From Caldilineaceae bacterium (lineage in GTDB: Bacteria; Chloroflexota; Anaerolineae; Caldilineales; Caldilineaceae): DNA of 64,000 bases. The notes under the pieces were generated by a model that saw only the letters and a list, made by a program, of their open reading frames with translations, ran no database searches and was not told the DNA's origin. Positions within the stretch are counted from its first letter, which is position 1. Each line of letters starts with the position of its first letter. The stretch spans positions 52,079 to 116,078 of the forward strand of contig JADLDO010000019.1 in the NCBI GenBank assembly GCA_020846635.1. The letters are read 5' to 3'. Positions 53,112 to 61,574 of this stretch are shown piece after piece. The position numbers and the translations under genes were made by a program.

Positions 53112-54203
53112 ATGCAGATCAACTGGATCGGGTACCAGTACGACCAACATGACGGCTATGGGCGCTTTGGCAGCCGCATGATTCAGGCGCTTCAGCGAGC
53201 AGGGGTGCAGGTTGCGCCCTTGCTCATGCAGCACTGTGCCATGCCCTCCTGGATGCAGGATCAGTTGGGCCTTGCCTGGGATCGGCTGACGATCTCAGGC
53301 CTGCCGCCTTACTTCCTGAAGCCGGTGCCAGGGGAAGGCCCTCACTGGCTGCTGAGTATGACGGAAGGCAGCCAATTGCCCGATGGCTGGGCGGAGATCA
53401 TCAACCGCAGTGGTGTCGAACGCGTGATTGTGCCCTGCGAGCACAACGCCGCTGCCTTTCGTGAGGGTGGCGTGTGTGTGCCGGTGCATGTTGTGCCTGG
53501 TGGCACGGATCCGGAAGAGTTCCCGCTGCGACCGCTGGATCGCAGCCTGAGCAGGCCCTACACCTTTCTCTGCCTGGGCGACCGCGGCGGGCGCAAGGGC
53601 TGGACGGAGGTGTGGTCAGCCTTCTACAAGGCGTTTGGCCCCTCGTCGACAGGCGTCCAGGATGTGCGCCTGATCATCAAGCTGCGCCTTGAGGGCAATC
53701 CAGAGATCGATGTGATCGCCAAAGCCGGTCATCCTGACCCGCGTATCGTCTTCCAACGCGAGGACATAGCCCATGCGCGTGACATCTACGCCCAGGCGGA
53801 CTGCTTTGTGATTCCAAGCCTGTCGGAAGGATGGGGGATGCCTCACCGGGAAGCGGCGATGATGGGCGTGCCGGTCATTACGCAATGCCATTCGGGATTG
53901 GATGACGGCCATACGCATGAATGGGCCACTGTCGTCGAAGGTGGACGCAGGGTACGCATTCCCTCCGATGCAGAAGCGATCAAGGGAGAATGGGTGCGCG
54001 CCGACACCAACGCTGTGGCCGCGGCGATGCGACGCTGCTATGACAACCCGCTTGAGGCCGCCAAGAAGGGGCAGCGGGCGGCGCTGTGGCTGCGGGAACA
54101 CCAGACGTGGGATCACGCCGCGGCCAAACTGATTGAACTGATGCGCGCCGAGGGTGCGCTGGAAGAAAGGCAGGCAGATGCAGCACTTGCCGAATTTGCA
54201 TAA
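53112..54203 (+). CDS. Glycosyltransferase, GT4-like
   Basis: 363 residues of the GT-B fold: DGYGRFGSRMIQALQRAGV near the N-terminus, then the donor-binding half with FLCLGDRGGRKGWTEVW and the GT4 hallmark DCFVIPSLSEGWGMPHREAA plus MMGVPVIT (E-x7-E type). It lies directly after the major capsid gene, 24 bases away, and overlaps the next gene. The natural guess is glycosylation of capsid or tail protein; the sugar is unknown. Confidence 0.83.
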   Translation: MQINWIGYQYDQHDGYGRFGSRMIQALQRAGVQVAPLLMQHCAMPSWMQDQLGLAWDRLTISGLPPYFLKPVPGEGPHWLLSMTEGSQLPDGWAEIINRSGVERVIVPCEHNAAAFREGGVCVPVHVVPGGTDPEEFPLRPLDRSLSRPYTFLCLGDRGGRKGWTEVWSAFYKAFGPSSTGVQDVRLIIKLRLEGNPEIDVIAKAGHPDPRIVFQREDIAHARDIYAQADCFVIPSLSEGWGMPHREAAMMGVPVITQCHSGLDDGHTHEWATVVEGGRRVRIPSDAEAIKGEWVRADTNAVAAAMRRCYDNPLEAAKKGQRAALWLREHQTWDHAAAKLIELMRAEGALEERQADAALAEFA

Positions 54204-54444
54204 AGAAGCGACGGAGATGGAACGGGCACTGTTTGCAGATCGCAGTGTCGCCGACGGCGATGCACCGACGGTGCATGTGGCCGCGGCAATGGCTGATCTT
54301 GGGAAGGCGTTGGCCGAGCGAGACGAACTCTCTGCCGCGCCCAGGGAAGCGGTTCCTGGCTTCCGTCGTGCGGACGATCCACGCATTCCCGCGGGGTACA
54401 GGCGGCGCGTGCTGGAGCGGCACGCGTTGCGACGCCGGAGGTAG
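54178..54444 (+). CDS. Hypothetical structural-region protein
   Basis: 88 residues from ATG 54178 (AAGGCAG upstream; ATG 54217 is an alternative). Acidic helical first half (VAAAMADLGKALAERDEL), strongly basic tail (YRRRVLERHALRRRR). It overlaps the glycosyltransferase gene by 26 bases. Family not recognised. Confidence 0.55.
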   Translation: MQHLPNLHKEATEMERALFADRSVADGDAPTVHVAAAMADLGKALAERDELSAAPREAVPGFRRADDPRIPAGYRRRVLERHALRRRR

Positions 54445-54447
54445 GTC

Positions 54448-54840
54448 ATGCCGCTAGATGACGATCAACTGCTGGATATGCGCGGGGACTTGGGCATTGG
54501 CCCGGAACCTGCGGTCTTCACCAACACCCAATTGCAGCGGCTCTACACGCGTGCCGGTGAAAACTACAACACTGCCGTCTACATGGCATGGTTGCAGGTG
54601 CAGGCGGGCACGGTGGGCTGGATTGATTACAAGGTGGCGCAGACGAGCATGAGCCGCAACCAGGCCTATCAGCATGTCAAAGAGATGGTGGCGCATTGGG
54701 GCAACATGCCGGGTGTCTCTCCCGCGCAGGTCAAGATGGTGGGCTTGGTGCAAATGCCGCCGCGCGACAAGCGAGAGCCGAACGAGGGGCTGGAAGATTA
54801 CTATGATCAACTGCCCTATCGCCGTCACTTGGGGTACTAA
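54448..54840 (+). CDS. Head-tail connector-like protein
   Basis: 130 residues, helical (LLDMRGDLGIG, TNTQLQRLYTRAGENYNTAVYMAWLQVQAG), matching in position and helix pattern the gp6/gp15-type head completion proteins that bind beneath the portal. Sequence similarity alone cannot fix this. Confidence 0.6.
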   Translation: MPLDDDQLLDMRGDLGIGPEPAVFTNTQLQRLYTRAGENYNTAVYMAWLQVQAGTVGWIDYKVAQTSMSRNQAYQHVKEMVAHWGNMPGVSPAQVKMVGLVQMPPRDKREPNEGLEDYYDQLPYRRHLGY

Positions 54841-54843
54841 GTT

Positions 54844-55188
54844 ATGCCCGATATGAGCGGATACCTATCTGAATCGCAGCCTGCCGCCATTGGGGAACTG
54901 ATTGCGCTCAAACCGACCAGCATCACCGTCGTGCGTGGCAGCACAACATTGTCACCGCAAACCGTGCGGCTGGAGACGTTGAGCAGCCAGCGCCAGATCC
55001 AAGGGGCGAACAACGTGATCCATGTGATCGACGCGATGGCGCTCGGCTACCGGAACCATCCAACGCAGGATGATACCGATTTGAAGGCAGGCGACAGGTT
55101 CTTTGTGGATGGCACGGCGTTCGAGGTTGTCGTGGTCATGCCCGCCCATGTTGACTGCCTTCAAGCCTATCTCAAGGTGCGTGCGTAA
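54844..55188 (+). CDS. Head-tail stopper-like protein
   Basis: 114 residues, beta-barrel pattern (ITVVRGSTTLSPQTVRLETL, GDRFFVDGTAFEVVVVMPAH), as in SPP1 gp16/HK97 gp7-like stoppers that close the head after packaging. Role inferred from order; its stop overlaps the next start (TAATG). Confidence 0.6.
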   Translation: MPDMSGYLSESQPAAIGELIALKPTSITVVRGSTTLSPQTVRLETLSSQRQIQGANNVIHVIDAMALGYRNHPTQDDTDLKAGDRFFVDGTAFEVVVVMPAHVDCLQAYLKVRA

Positions 55189-55574
55189 TGCCCAGCGGGT
55201 TCACCTGGACGGATCCACCGTCGGCTCTTTTCCCCGCGGGGATGGAGGTCTATGTGACCAAAATCCACGTGGGTGTCAAAGCAATTGCCGAGAAGTGGGC
55301 ACCCGAAATTGAGAACTGGATGAGGGCCAATGCACCCTGGACGGACAGAACGGCCAACGCACGCCAATCGCTGTGGAGCGATGTCAACGAAGTGGTTGGG
55401 GTGATGGTCGAGATCATCATGGCGCATGGGGTGGAGTATGGCACCTATCTCGAAGGCTGGGATCCGCGGCACAGCCGGTGGATGCAGAACGCGGGTACAT
55501 GGGCGGTTGTGGAGCCTGCCCTGGATCATTTCGCTCCGCTGATCTGGGCCGATGTCGTGGCAATGATGAGGTGA
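55188..55574 (+). CDS. HK97 gp10-like tail-joining protein
   Basis: 128 residues: an N-terminal beta piece, the helix IHVGVKAIAEKWAPEIENWMRANAPW, then TDRTANARQSLW and VEIIMAHGVEYGTYLEGW, the characteristic core of HK97 gp10 family tail-joining proteins (APWTDRTGNARNSL-like followed by H-G-V-x-Y-G-x-Y-L). It links head connector and tail tube. Confidence 0.78.
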   Translation: MPSGFTWTDPPSALFPAGMEVYVTKIHVGVKAIAEKWAPEIENWMRANAPWTDRTANARQSLWSDVNEVVGVMVEIIMAHGVEYGTYLEGWDPRHSRWMQNAGTWAVVEPALDHFAPLIWADVVAMMR

Positions 55575-55576
55575 TG

Positions 55577-55804
55577 ATGGAACCAACCATTCTGAAGGTG
55601 TCAGGCGGCTGGATCAACGCCAGCGCCATTCGTTATGCGGAGACCGCACCCGGGCCCGCACTGATTGTGGGCGTCGAGGGCAAGGCGCAGCCGATCATGC
55701 TGAAGGGTGCGGATGCCCAGAGGGTCGCCGCCTATCTCAACAGCCGGACGTGGCAGATGCCGGAAGCAGAAGCCGAACCCAAGACTGAGGTGATCGTCGA
55801 ATGA
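55577..55804 (+). CDS. Hypothetical small protein
   Basis: 75 residues, beta-rich (TILKVSGGWINASAIRYAET, ALIVGVEGKAQPIML) and acidic at the end. ATG 55577 is preferred over the adjacent ATG 55574 by spacing to GAGG. ATGA overlap with the next gene. Family not recognised. Confidence 0.55.
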   Translation: MEPTILKVSGGWINASAIRYAETAPGPALIVGVEGKAQPIMLKGADAQRVAAYLNSRTWQMPEAEAEPKTEVIVE

Positions 55805-56247
55805 GTTCAGTGTCCGCTGTCAAGACTGTCTTAGAAGCAGACGCAACGCTTGTCGCCCTGGCAACGGGCGGTATCTGGGATCTGAATGAAACCGGGCGCA
55901 TGGGCCTCAACCGCTCGAATGAGGCAACCGCAGCGGCTTTCACCAACGGCATGATCAAGCCTTGCATCCTCGTCAAGCTGCGTTCCAGCAACCCGGCAGG
56001 CGATGCGGTCGATGAGGGCGAGAAGGTGATGAGCGCCCGCGATATGGTCAGCGTTTGGTTCTACCAGGACAGCGGACTTGATCAGATTGACCTAATGCGG
56101 GAGCGGGTACGCACACTGTTGAATTTCAAACAGTTGTCGGGCAGCGGGCGATGCCTGTGGGCCGGGGACTCACAACCGGATCACGACATCGACCTAGACG
56201 CCAATGTGCAGCGCAGCGACTATGCAGTTTGGCACATACGCAGGTAA
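55801..56247 (+). CDS. Tail terminator/completion-like protein
   Basis: 148 residues with an alpha-beta pattern (SAVKTVLEADATLVALATGGIW, CILVKLRSSNPAG, DMVSVWFYQDSG, DQIDLMRERVRTLL) typical of the gpU/gp17-type tail completion proteins just before the major tail protein. Inferred from order and fold pattern. Confidence 0.6.
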   Translation: MSSVSAVKTVLEADATLVALATGGIWDLNETGRMGLNRSNEATAAAFTNGMIKPCILVKLRSSNPAGDAVDEGEKVMSARDMVSVWFYQDSGLDQIDLMRERVRTLLNFKQLSGSGRCLWAGDSQPDHDIDLDANVQRSDYAVWHIRR

Positions 56248-56279
56248 GCACCCCCAACGGGGAGAGAGGGAGATAAATC

Positions 56280-56852
56280 ATGGCATTTGATTCATACGGC
56301 GATCCGGCCTTTGGCGTCCGGGATTGCAAGGTAGCGAAGTACACCGCGACCGACACCTATGAGGAAGAAGTGGATGTGATGGGCATCCAGATGTTTGCTT
56401 CGACGCTGGTGCCTGTGTCGGCAGAGTTACCAGGGGATGACCGCATTATTGCCGTCCACTCGATCATGACGACCGGGCGGATCCGGATGCGCTTTGCCGG
56501 TGCGCCGGTGACGGTGCTGGCCGCGGTGATGGGCATTACGCCAAGCTCCAGCCTGACAACGCCCAACCAGGTCAAGAACTTGCAGGTTCCGGGCGGTCAT
56601 ACGTTCCCCTACTTTGGCGTGATCGGGCAGTCGGTGGCCGCAGAAGGGGTTGGCGCGCAGGAGGTCTTTGTACCCAAGTGCAAGATCATGAGCGAGATCC
56701 AGGCGACGATGAATGAGTATGGGGCTTTCCAAGTCTTGGAATTTGAGGTGCAGGCTGTAGACGACGATACCTATGGCTTGATCAATATCATCCAGACCGA
56801 AGCCGTGCGGGACCTGACCATTCCGCCACTCGATATCGCGCCCATCAGCTAA
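56280..56852 (+). CDS. Major tail protein
   Basis: 190 residues of tube-type beta protein (FGVRDCKVAKYTATDTYEEE, ELPGDDRIIAVHS, RIRMRFAGAPVTVLAAVMG, EYGAFQVLEFEVQAVDDDTY). The position between tail completion and tail chaperone genes and the size fit the phage tail-tube subunit. GGGAGAGAGGGAG precedes the ATG. Confidence 0.75.
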   Translation: MAFDSYGDPAFGVRDCKVAKYTATDTYEEEVDVMGIQMFASTLVPVSAELPGDDRIIAVHSIMTTGRIRMRFAGAPVTVLAAVMGITPSSSLTTPNQVKNLQVPGGHTFPYFGVIGQSVAAEGVGAQEVFVPKCKIMSEIQATMNEYGAFQVLEFEVQAVDDDTYGLINIIQTEAVRDLTIPPLDIAPIS

Positions 56853-56913
56853 GATCGCGCATCGTTTTACCAACCAACCCTGACCAGGATCAGCATAACA
56901 AGAGAGCAGGAGC

Positions 56914-57390
56914 ATGATGAGTGACCTACTGAATGGGCGGCAGCCCACCCCCGCCGCAACATGGAAGCGACCACGATTGGAGGGCGTGGTTGTGCCACTG
57001 CCCTCCGGCTTTGAGGTGCGCTTGCGCCCCATCCCGCTGACCGAGTGGGTGTTGGGGCGCGGCAACATGCCGTCAGAGTTGACCGGGCTGGCCGCCAAGA
57101 CGCTCTACAGCAACATCGACCTGGACAATGTGAGCGATGCGGTGGAGCGGGCCAAAGAGTTTGTCGAACTGCTGCAATTTGTCGCCAAAGAGACGATGCT
57201 CTATCCGCGCGTGACGGAGGATGGGGCGGGGGAGGATGAGATCACCCTGTCTGACATCGACCCCGACGATCTGATTGCCATCTACAACTACGCTACGAGG
57301 TACGCAGCCGCGTTGCGTCCTTTTCGTCTCCAACAAGGCGCAGATGCTGCGGTTGTACCAGACGGCGGAGAAGACAGGGCAGCGGCCTAG
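56914..57390 (+). CDS. Tail assembly chaperone (gpG-like)
   Basis: 158 residues: RPTPAATWKRPRLEG-like beginning, KTLYSNIDLDNVSDAVERAKEFVELLQFVAKETM and an acidic DEITLSDIDPDDLIAIYNYATR end. Position before the tape measure and an overlapping downstream frame fit the gpG/gpGT pair that helps the tape measure assemble. The overlap with the next gene is 47 bases from its internal ATG. Confidence 0.72.
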   Translation: MMSDLLNGRQPTPAATWKRPRLEGVVVPLPSGFEVRLRPIPLTEWVLGRGNMPSELTGLAAKTLYSNIDLDNVSDAVERAKEFVELLQFVAKETMLYPRVTEDGAGEDEITLSDIDPDDLIAIYNYATRYAAALRPFRLQQGADAAVVPDGGEDRAAA

Positions 57391-57712
57391 CGCGCTGATT
57401 GACCTCGACGATGCCTACACCGCGCTGGACTTCGACAATGCCGTGATCTACGCAGGCAGGACGCTGGAGAGTGCGGCACAGGAGCAAGAGCGCGTCGGTA
57501 GTGGCCCCACGGCGCAGTGGCGGCACAAGTACCCGATAGAGCAACTGCTCGACCCGAATTTCCGCCTACCGTCACCCAAGACGAAGCAGTTCGGCGGCGG
57601 ACTGTTGGCGCTGATGGCGATGGCGAGCAATCCGCGTAGTGGTGTTAAATTATGGCGAGTTGCCAAACCGGACGATGGCAGGACGGAGGGAGCCGATGAG
57701 CGTGCCGCTTAA
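57344..57712 (+). CDS. Tail assembly chaperone extension (gpT-like)
   Basis: 122 residues from ATG 57344 (AAGG 5 bases upstream): GQRPSALIDLDDAYTALDFDNAVIYAG, then a tail with TKQFGGGLLALMAMA. The frame is +1 relative to the preceding chaperone and stays open upstream to 57275, so the protein may be made as a fusion by programmed frameshifting, as in lambda gpG-gpGT, or from its own start. It overlaps the following 45-residue gene. Confidence 0.65.
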   Translation: MLRLYQTAEKTGQRPSALIDLDDAYTALDFDNAVIYAGRTLESAAQEQERVGSGPTAQWRHKYPIEQLLDPNFRLPSPKTKQFGGGLLALMAMASNPRSGVKLWRVAKPDDGRTEGADERAA

Positions 57713-57833
57713 GTGGTTGAACTTCGTGCGTCGTGTCTTTGGCCTCCAGCCAGGTCGGTATGTCATCTTGTTGACCATCAATGATGACTCCTGTGCTTAT
57801 GAGGTGATGGAGCGCAAAAAGACAGAGAAGTAG
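57696..57833 (+). CDS. 45-residue protein
   Basis: MSVPLKWLNFVRRVFGLQPG, then YVILLTINDDSCAYEVMERK and a basic end. GGAGG lies about 6 bases before the ATG, within the preceding gene. Its stop codon lies in the stem of the hairpin at 57831-57865. Function unknown. Confidence 0.5.
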   Translation: MSVPLKWLNFVRRVFGLQPGRYVILLTINDDSCAYEVMERKKTEK

Positions 57834-57865
57834 AAAGGGAGCGGATGCAGTCTGCTCCCTTTCTA
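57831..57865. terminator. Perfect 12-bp hairpin after tail chaperone genes
   Basis: TAGAAAGGGAGC (57831-57842) pairs with GCTCCCTTTCTA (57854-57865) around an 11-base loop. No T-run follows. It borders the accessory gene at 58049 on the left. Confidence 0.6.
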
Positions 57866-58048
57866 CTGTGCCACACCGTGCCGCGCCATGCCAGGGCGGC
57901 TAAGACGTGATGAGGCGGGACATAGCCCCGCCTTCTTTGCTCAGTCAAATGACGTGCGAACATCATAAAAAAGCTAGTTGCCGCTTCTAGGGCGTTATTG
58001 GTACGCTTGCCAAAAACTACCAAGGTTAAGCCCCCAGGAGCGAACCAC

Positions 58049-58600
58049 ATGCCCGAAACAGAAAATATTGCCCTGTCTTGCACTAACTGTGGTGCAAGGC
58101 TGGAGATTACGCCCGATATTGACCGCTTTGTATGTCTGCACTGTGGTACGCAACAGATTGTGCGACGTGGCGGGGGGATCGTGTCGCTACAGCCGCTGGT
58201 ACGGGGACTTGAGCGGGTGCAATATGGGACAGACAAAACAGCCGCAGAGTTGGCGATCAAGAGGCTGACAACAGAAGCCCGACAGGCAGAACACGAAGTG
58301 AAGGAATGGGGGACAATGCCCCTTGATGATGTGGTGCCGCCAGAGATAATAGAGCAACTCTTGCCTGTGGCGGCGGTGGTGGCATTACTTGGCGGATTTA
58401 TCTCGGTCACGATTGTTGAGATCGCACCGTGCGGTGGAATGTTATTGAGTCTTATCCTTTTCTGCCTGTATTTGTATATAAGAGCGAACAGAAGGCAAAA
58501 GGCCAAGGAAAGAGCGGATGCCGAAGTCGAGGTATGGTCAATCGATCTCCAGAGATTACGAGGGGAACTAGAGAAGAATCGGCGAATTGTAAACATGTAG
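58049..58600 (+). CDS. Zinc-ribbon membrane protein, probable accessory gene
   Basis: 183 residues. An N-terminal zinc ribbon, CTNCGARLEITPDIDRFVCL then HCG (C-x2-C...C-x2-C), a charged helix (AAELAIKRLTTEARQAEHEV), two hydrophobic spans (about 100-118 and 125-142), and a basic helical tail facing the cytoplasm. AGGAG sits 8 bases before ATG 58049. It lies between tail chaperone and tape measure genes, bounded by a hairpin and a strong terminator, so it may be a separately transcribed moron. Function unknown. Confidence 0.65.
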   Translation: MPETENIALSCTNCGARLEITPDIDRFVCLHCGTQQIVRRGGGIVSLQPLVRGLERVQYGTDKTAAELAIKRLTTEARQAEHEVKEWGTMPLDDVVPPEIIEQLLPVAAVVALLGGFISVTIVEIAPCGGMLLSLILFCLYLYIRANRRQKAKERADAEVEVWSIDLQRLRGELEKNRRIVNM

Positions 58601-58720
58601 CTTTCACGGTAAAATAACTGCTAGTGCAGGGCCAGGAACCTGGCATCGCTAGGCCACACGGCAATGCAGTTCGTCAATCAAACAGGTAGCGCACCCGGAC
58701 ATCGGCCAGACCGATCTACA

Positions 58721-58762
58721 CGGTGCGGCTAAGGCAATTTCGCCTTGGTCGCACCGTTTTTT
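58721..58762 (+). terminator. Strong terminator before the tape measure gene
   Basis: CGGTGCGGCTAAGGC (58721-58735) pairs with GCCTTGGTCGCACCG (58742-58756), 15 bp with two G-T wobbles, loop AATTTC, followed by six T. It ends the accessory gene's transcript only 20 bases before the tape measure start. Confidence 0.9.
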
Positions 58763-58781
58763 GTTGTTGGGCCAACTGCTT

Positions 58782-61574
58782 ATGAACGCAACACCACCAG
58801 GGGAAAATTTAGGCACTGCCAGAGGCTCTGTCATTGTCGATACAAGCCAGCCCGAACAGGCCGCGGGGCGGATGCGGCGCGTTGGGCGCGATATGGAGTC
58901 GGCGCTGGGCCGCGTGGACAGTGGCGCAAAGAAGGCCGAGAGCGGCTTGGTGCGCGTCTCGAATACCATTGGCCGTCTCCAGGGGCAGATCGTCGGCTTG
59001 GGGGCGACGAGCGCTATCCTCACCGGATTGGGCGCACGCATGGCGGGCAACTTGGAGGTTGCCGAGATTCGCCTTAAGGGCATGACCGGCAGCCTGGGCA
59101 CGGCACGCGCGCTGATGGACGATCTACGCAAGCGGGCGGTCGAGGCGGGGGTACCGTTTAGTGACATGCTCGCGGTGGCGACGCGTTTGCTGCCGTCGCT
59201 CAATGGCAATACGAAGGAGTTGGAGCGCTGGTATGGGCTGGCGCGGCGCGTGGCGACGCTCAACATGCAAGAGGGGTTGTCCGGTGCTGCCTTTGCCATC
59301 AATGAGGCACTGACCAGCGGCGGCACCGATCTTGTGTCCCTCGTCGAGCGCTTCAACATCTCCCGCGCGCAGATGCGCGCAGAGCTGGCGCTCAACGGCG
59401 GCGACTTTGCTGCGGCGCTGGATACCGTCTTGAAGCGCATGGGTATCACCGATCAGGTTGCCGACGAGATGGGGCAGAGCTTCCAGGCAGCGATGCGCGT
59501 GGGCATGGATGCAGCCCAGCAGTTCCTGGCCGCGGGGATCACACCCCTGCTGCAACAAATGACGCCGTTGCTGCAAAGTGGCGCGGCCTGGTTGAGCCAA
59601 CTCCAGCAGACCAACCCGGAGGTGGCAACGCTGACCTCTGGACTGTTGGCGGCCTTGGCGGTGGCTGCACCGCTGGCGATTGCCTTTAACCAGATGGCAG
59701 AGGCGGCTAAGACGCTGAAAGCGGCGGGGGTGTTGGGTGCAGCCGGCAAGGTTGCCAAGGGTGGCTTGTTGGCGGGTGCCGGGGCGGCGATTGGCGTGGG
59801 TGCGGCACGCGGCGCGGGGGCGGTCTTGGGCATGGGCGAGACGGATCCGGCCATGAAGGCGCGCTATGACCGGCTTGCCAACTACACGCCTGAGCAGTTT
59901 TGGAGCGATGCACGCGATCTGTTGGTGCGCGTTGCCTTTGACCTCAACGATTTTGTCACCCAGGTACTGGATGGGTTGACCGCGCTGGCTTCAGGCTTTG
60001 CCGAGCATGTGGCCTTTATGATGCGGGCGATGTCGGACTTTGTGGGCGGTATTTCGGACATGCTGCCCAAGTTCGCGGGCAAAGACGCCATGCAGATCCG
60101 GCAGGTCGAGCTGCGGGCCGCGTCTGACCATCTCATCAAGTTTGCCGCGGAGCTGCGCCAAGCCAATACGGCTGGCTCCAATGCCCGTTCAGCCCAGGTT
60201 GCCGATCTCACGACCCGGCTCTTCCCGGTGGATACCATCAACCCAGCCGAGATGGCACAGCAGATGGCCGCGGCAGAGCAGGCGGCCTCGCAGGAGCGCA
60301 CCGAGGTCATCACCGAATATTACCGCAATGTGGATCGCATTGAGGCCGACGCTTTCAACCAACGGCTGGCCGCGACGGAGCAGTATGAGCGGCAGCGCGC
60401 CGAGACAGTGCGCCAGTACAACCAGACGCTTGCGCGTGAGGCAGAGGATTTTGCGCGGCAGCGCCAACGGCAAGAGGCACAGTTACAAAGCCAGATCCAG
60501 AAGATCAACGAAGATTCAGCCCGCCAACGGCTGCGTTGGGAGCGGGATTTGGCGCGCTCAATTGCGGAAGACCAGGCTGACAGTGCCGAACGCATTGGTA
60601 AGGCGCGTAAGGAAACCAATGAGCGGCTGAGTGAGCTTGATGAAGACTATCAAAAGAATCGCGAACGGGCCGAACGGGATCATCGGGAGCGTCTACTCGA
60701 CGCGGCGGGTAGCCTGAATGCTGTGGCCGTGCGCGAAGAACAGCGTCGCTTTGCCGACCAGAGCAAAGATGCTAAAGACGCGTATGATGAGCGACGCAGT
60801 GATTTGCAGGAGCAGTTACAGGAGCGAATCGAAGAGGAAAAAGAGTCGCTTGCCAAGAGCATCGCCCAGCAGCAAGCGGCCCACGCACAGCAATTGGCAG
60901 ATCAGGCCGAGAACAACCGCTTGCGTATCGAGGAGATGAAAGCGGCGCAGGTCGAGCAGCAGGGAATCGAAGACGAAGATCGGGCTGTCCGGCTTGGGCG
61001 CATGGCCGAGGATCACGAGGCACAGCTGGCCGAGATGGCGCGGGCGCACGGGGAGCGCATTGCCCAGATCAACGCCCAAGAACAGGAGCAGTTGACGGCA
61101 CTTGCCAACGCGCACAACGCGCGCATGGTGAAGTTGGGCGAGCAGCTCACGGCCTATGAGAAGATGGAGAAAGAGTACCAGAAGAACGCCTTAGAACGAT
61201 GGGAAAACTATTACAAGGCGCTGGAGGCAGCGTCCCGCCCCCCGGTTGAAGCCGCTCCCTATGCTGACCGCCCATCGTTCCTCCCTGGCTTTGCATCGGG
61301 CGGCCCTGTCAACCGTGATATGGTGGCGCGGGTGCATCAAGGGGAATATGTCCTCAACGCGCAGACGGTAGATCGGTTGCGCGGCAATTTGGGCAACTTC
61401 ACCCAACCGCAACTGGTGCAGGCCGCAATGGGGATGGGCGGCAACAGCAAGTCGGTTACTTTCACGGGCGATGTGAACGTGACCATCGCCGGCACCACAG
61501 ACATGGACCGCAACACGCTGCGTGATGTTGCACGCGAAGCAGTTGTCGAGGCGCTTGAGGAGTACGCCCAGTGA
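58782..61574 (+). CDS. Tail tape measure protein
   Basis: 930 residues. N-terminus GTARGSVIVDTSQPEQAAGRM is typical of tape measures; TMP-type helices (LTGLGARMAGNLEVAEIRLKGMTGSLGTA, GVPFSDMLAVATRLLPSLNGN) follow; a hydrophobic segment (VATLTSGLLAALAVAAPLAIAF and GLLAGAGAAIGVGAA, about 290-345) is the pore-forming part; a very long charged coiled coil (about 490-810) is next; and the end is GMGGNSKSVTFTGDVNVTIAG. By the rule of about 0.15 nm per residue the tail would be near 140 nm. No ribosome-binding site is visible before ATG 58782. Confidence 0.9.
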   Translation: MNATPPGENLGTARGSVIVDTSQPEQAAGRMRRVGRDMESALGRVDSGAKKAESGLVRVSNTIGRLQGQIVGLGATSAILTGLGARMAGNLEVAEIRLKGMTGSLGTARALMDDLRKRAVEAGVPFSDMLAVATRLLPSLNGNTKELERWYGLARRVATLNMQEGLSGAAFAINEALTSGGTDLVSLVERFNISRAQMRAELALNGGDFAAALDTVLKRMGITDQVADEMGQSFQAAMRVGMDAAQQFLAAGITPLLQQMTPLLQSGAAWLSQLQQTNPEVATLTSGLLAALAVAAPLAIAFNQMAEAAKTLKAAGVLGAAGKVAKGGLLAGAGAAIGVGAARGAGAVLGMGETDPAMKARYDRLANYTPEQFWSDARDLLVRVAFDLNDFVTQVLDGLTALASGFAEHVAFMMRAMSDFVGGISDMLPKFAGKDAMQIRQVELRAASDHLIKFAAELRQANTAGSNARSAQVADLTTRLFPVDTINPAEMAQQMAAAEQAASQERTEVITEYYRNVDRIEADAFNQRLAATEQYERQRAETVRQYNQTLAREAEDFARQRQRQEAQLQSQIQKINEDSARQRLRWERDLARSIAEDQADSAERIGKARKETNERLSELDEDYQKNRERAERDHRERLLDAAGSLNAVAVREEQRRFADQSKDAKDAYDERRSDLQEQLQERIEEEKESLAKSIAQQQAAHAQQLADQAENNRLRIEEMKAAQVEQQGIEDEDRAVRLGRMAEDHEAQLAEMARAHGERIAQINAQEQEQLTALANAHNARMVKLGEQLTAYEKMEKEYQKNALERWENYYKALEAASRPPVEAAPYADRPSFLPGFASGGPVNRDMVARVHQGEYVLNAQTVDRLRGNLGNFTQPQLVQAAMGMGGNSKSVTFTGDVNVTIAGTTDMDRNTLRDVAREAVVEALEEYAQ

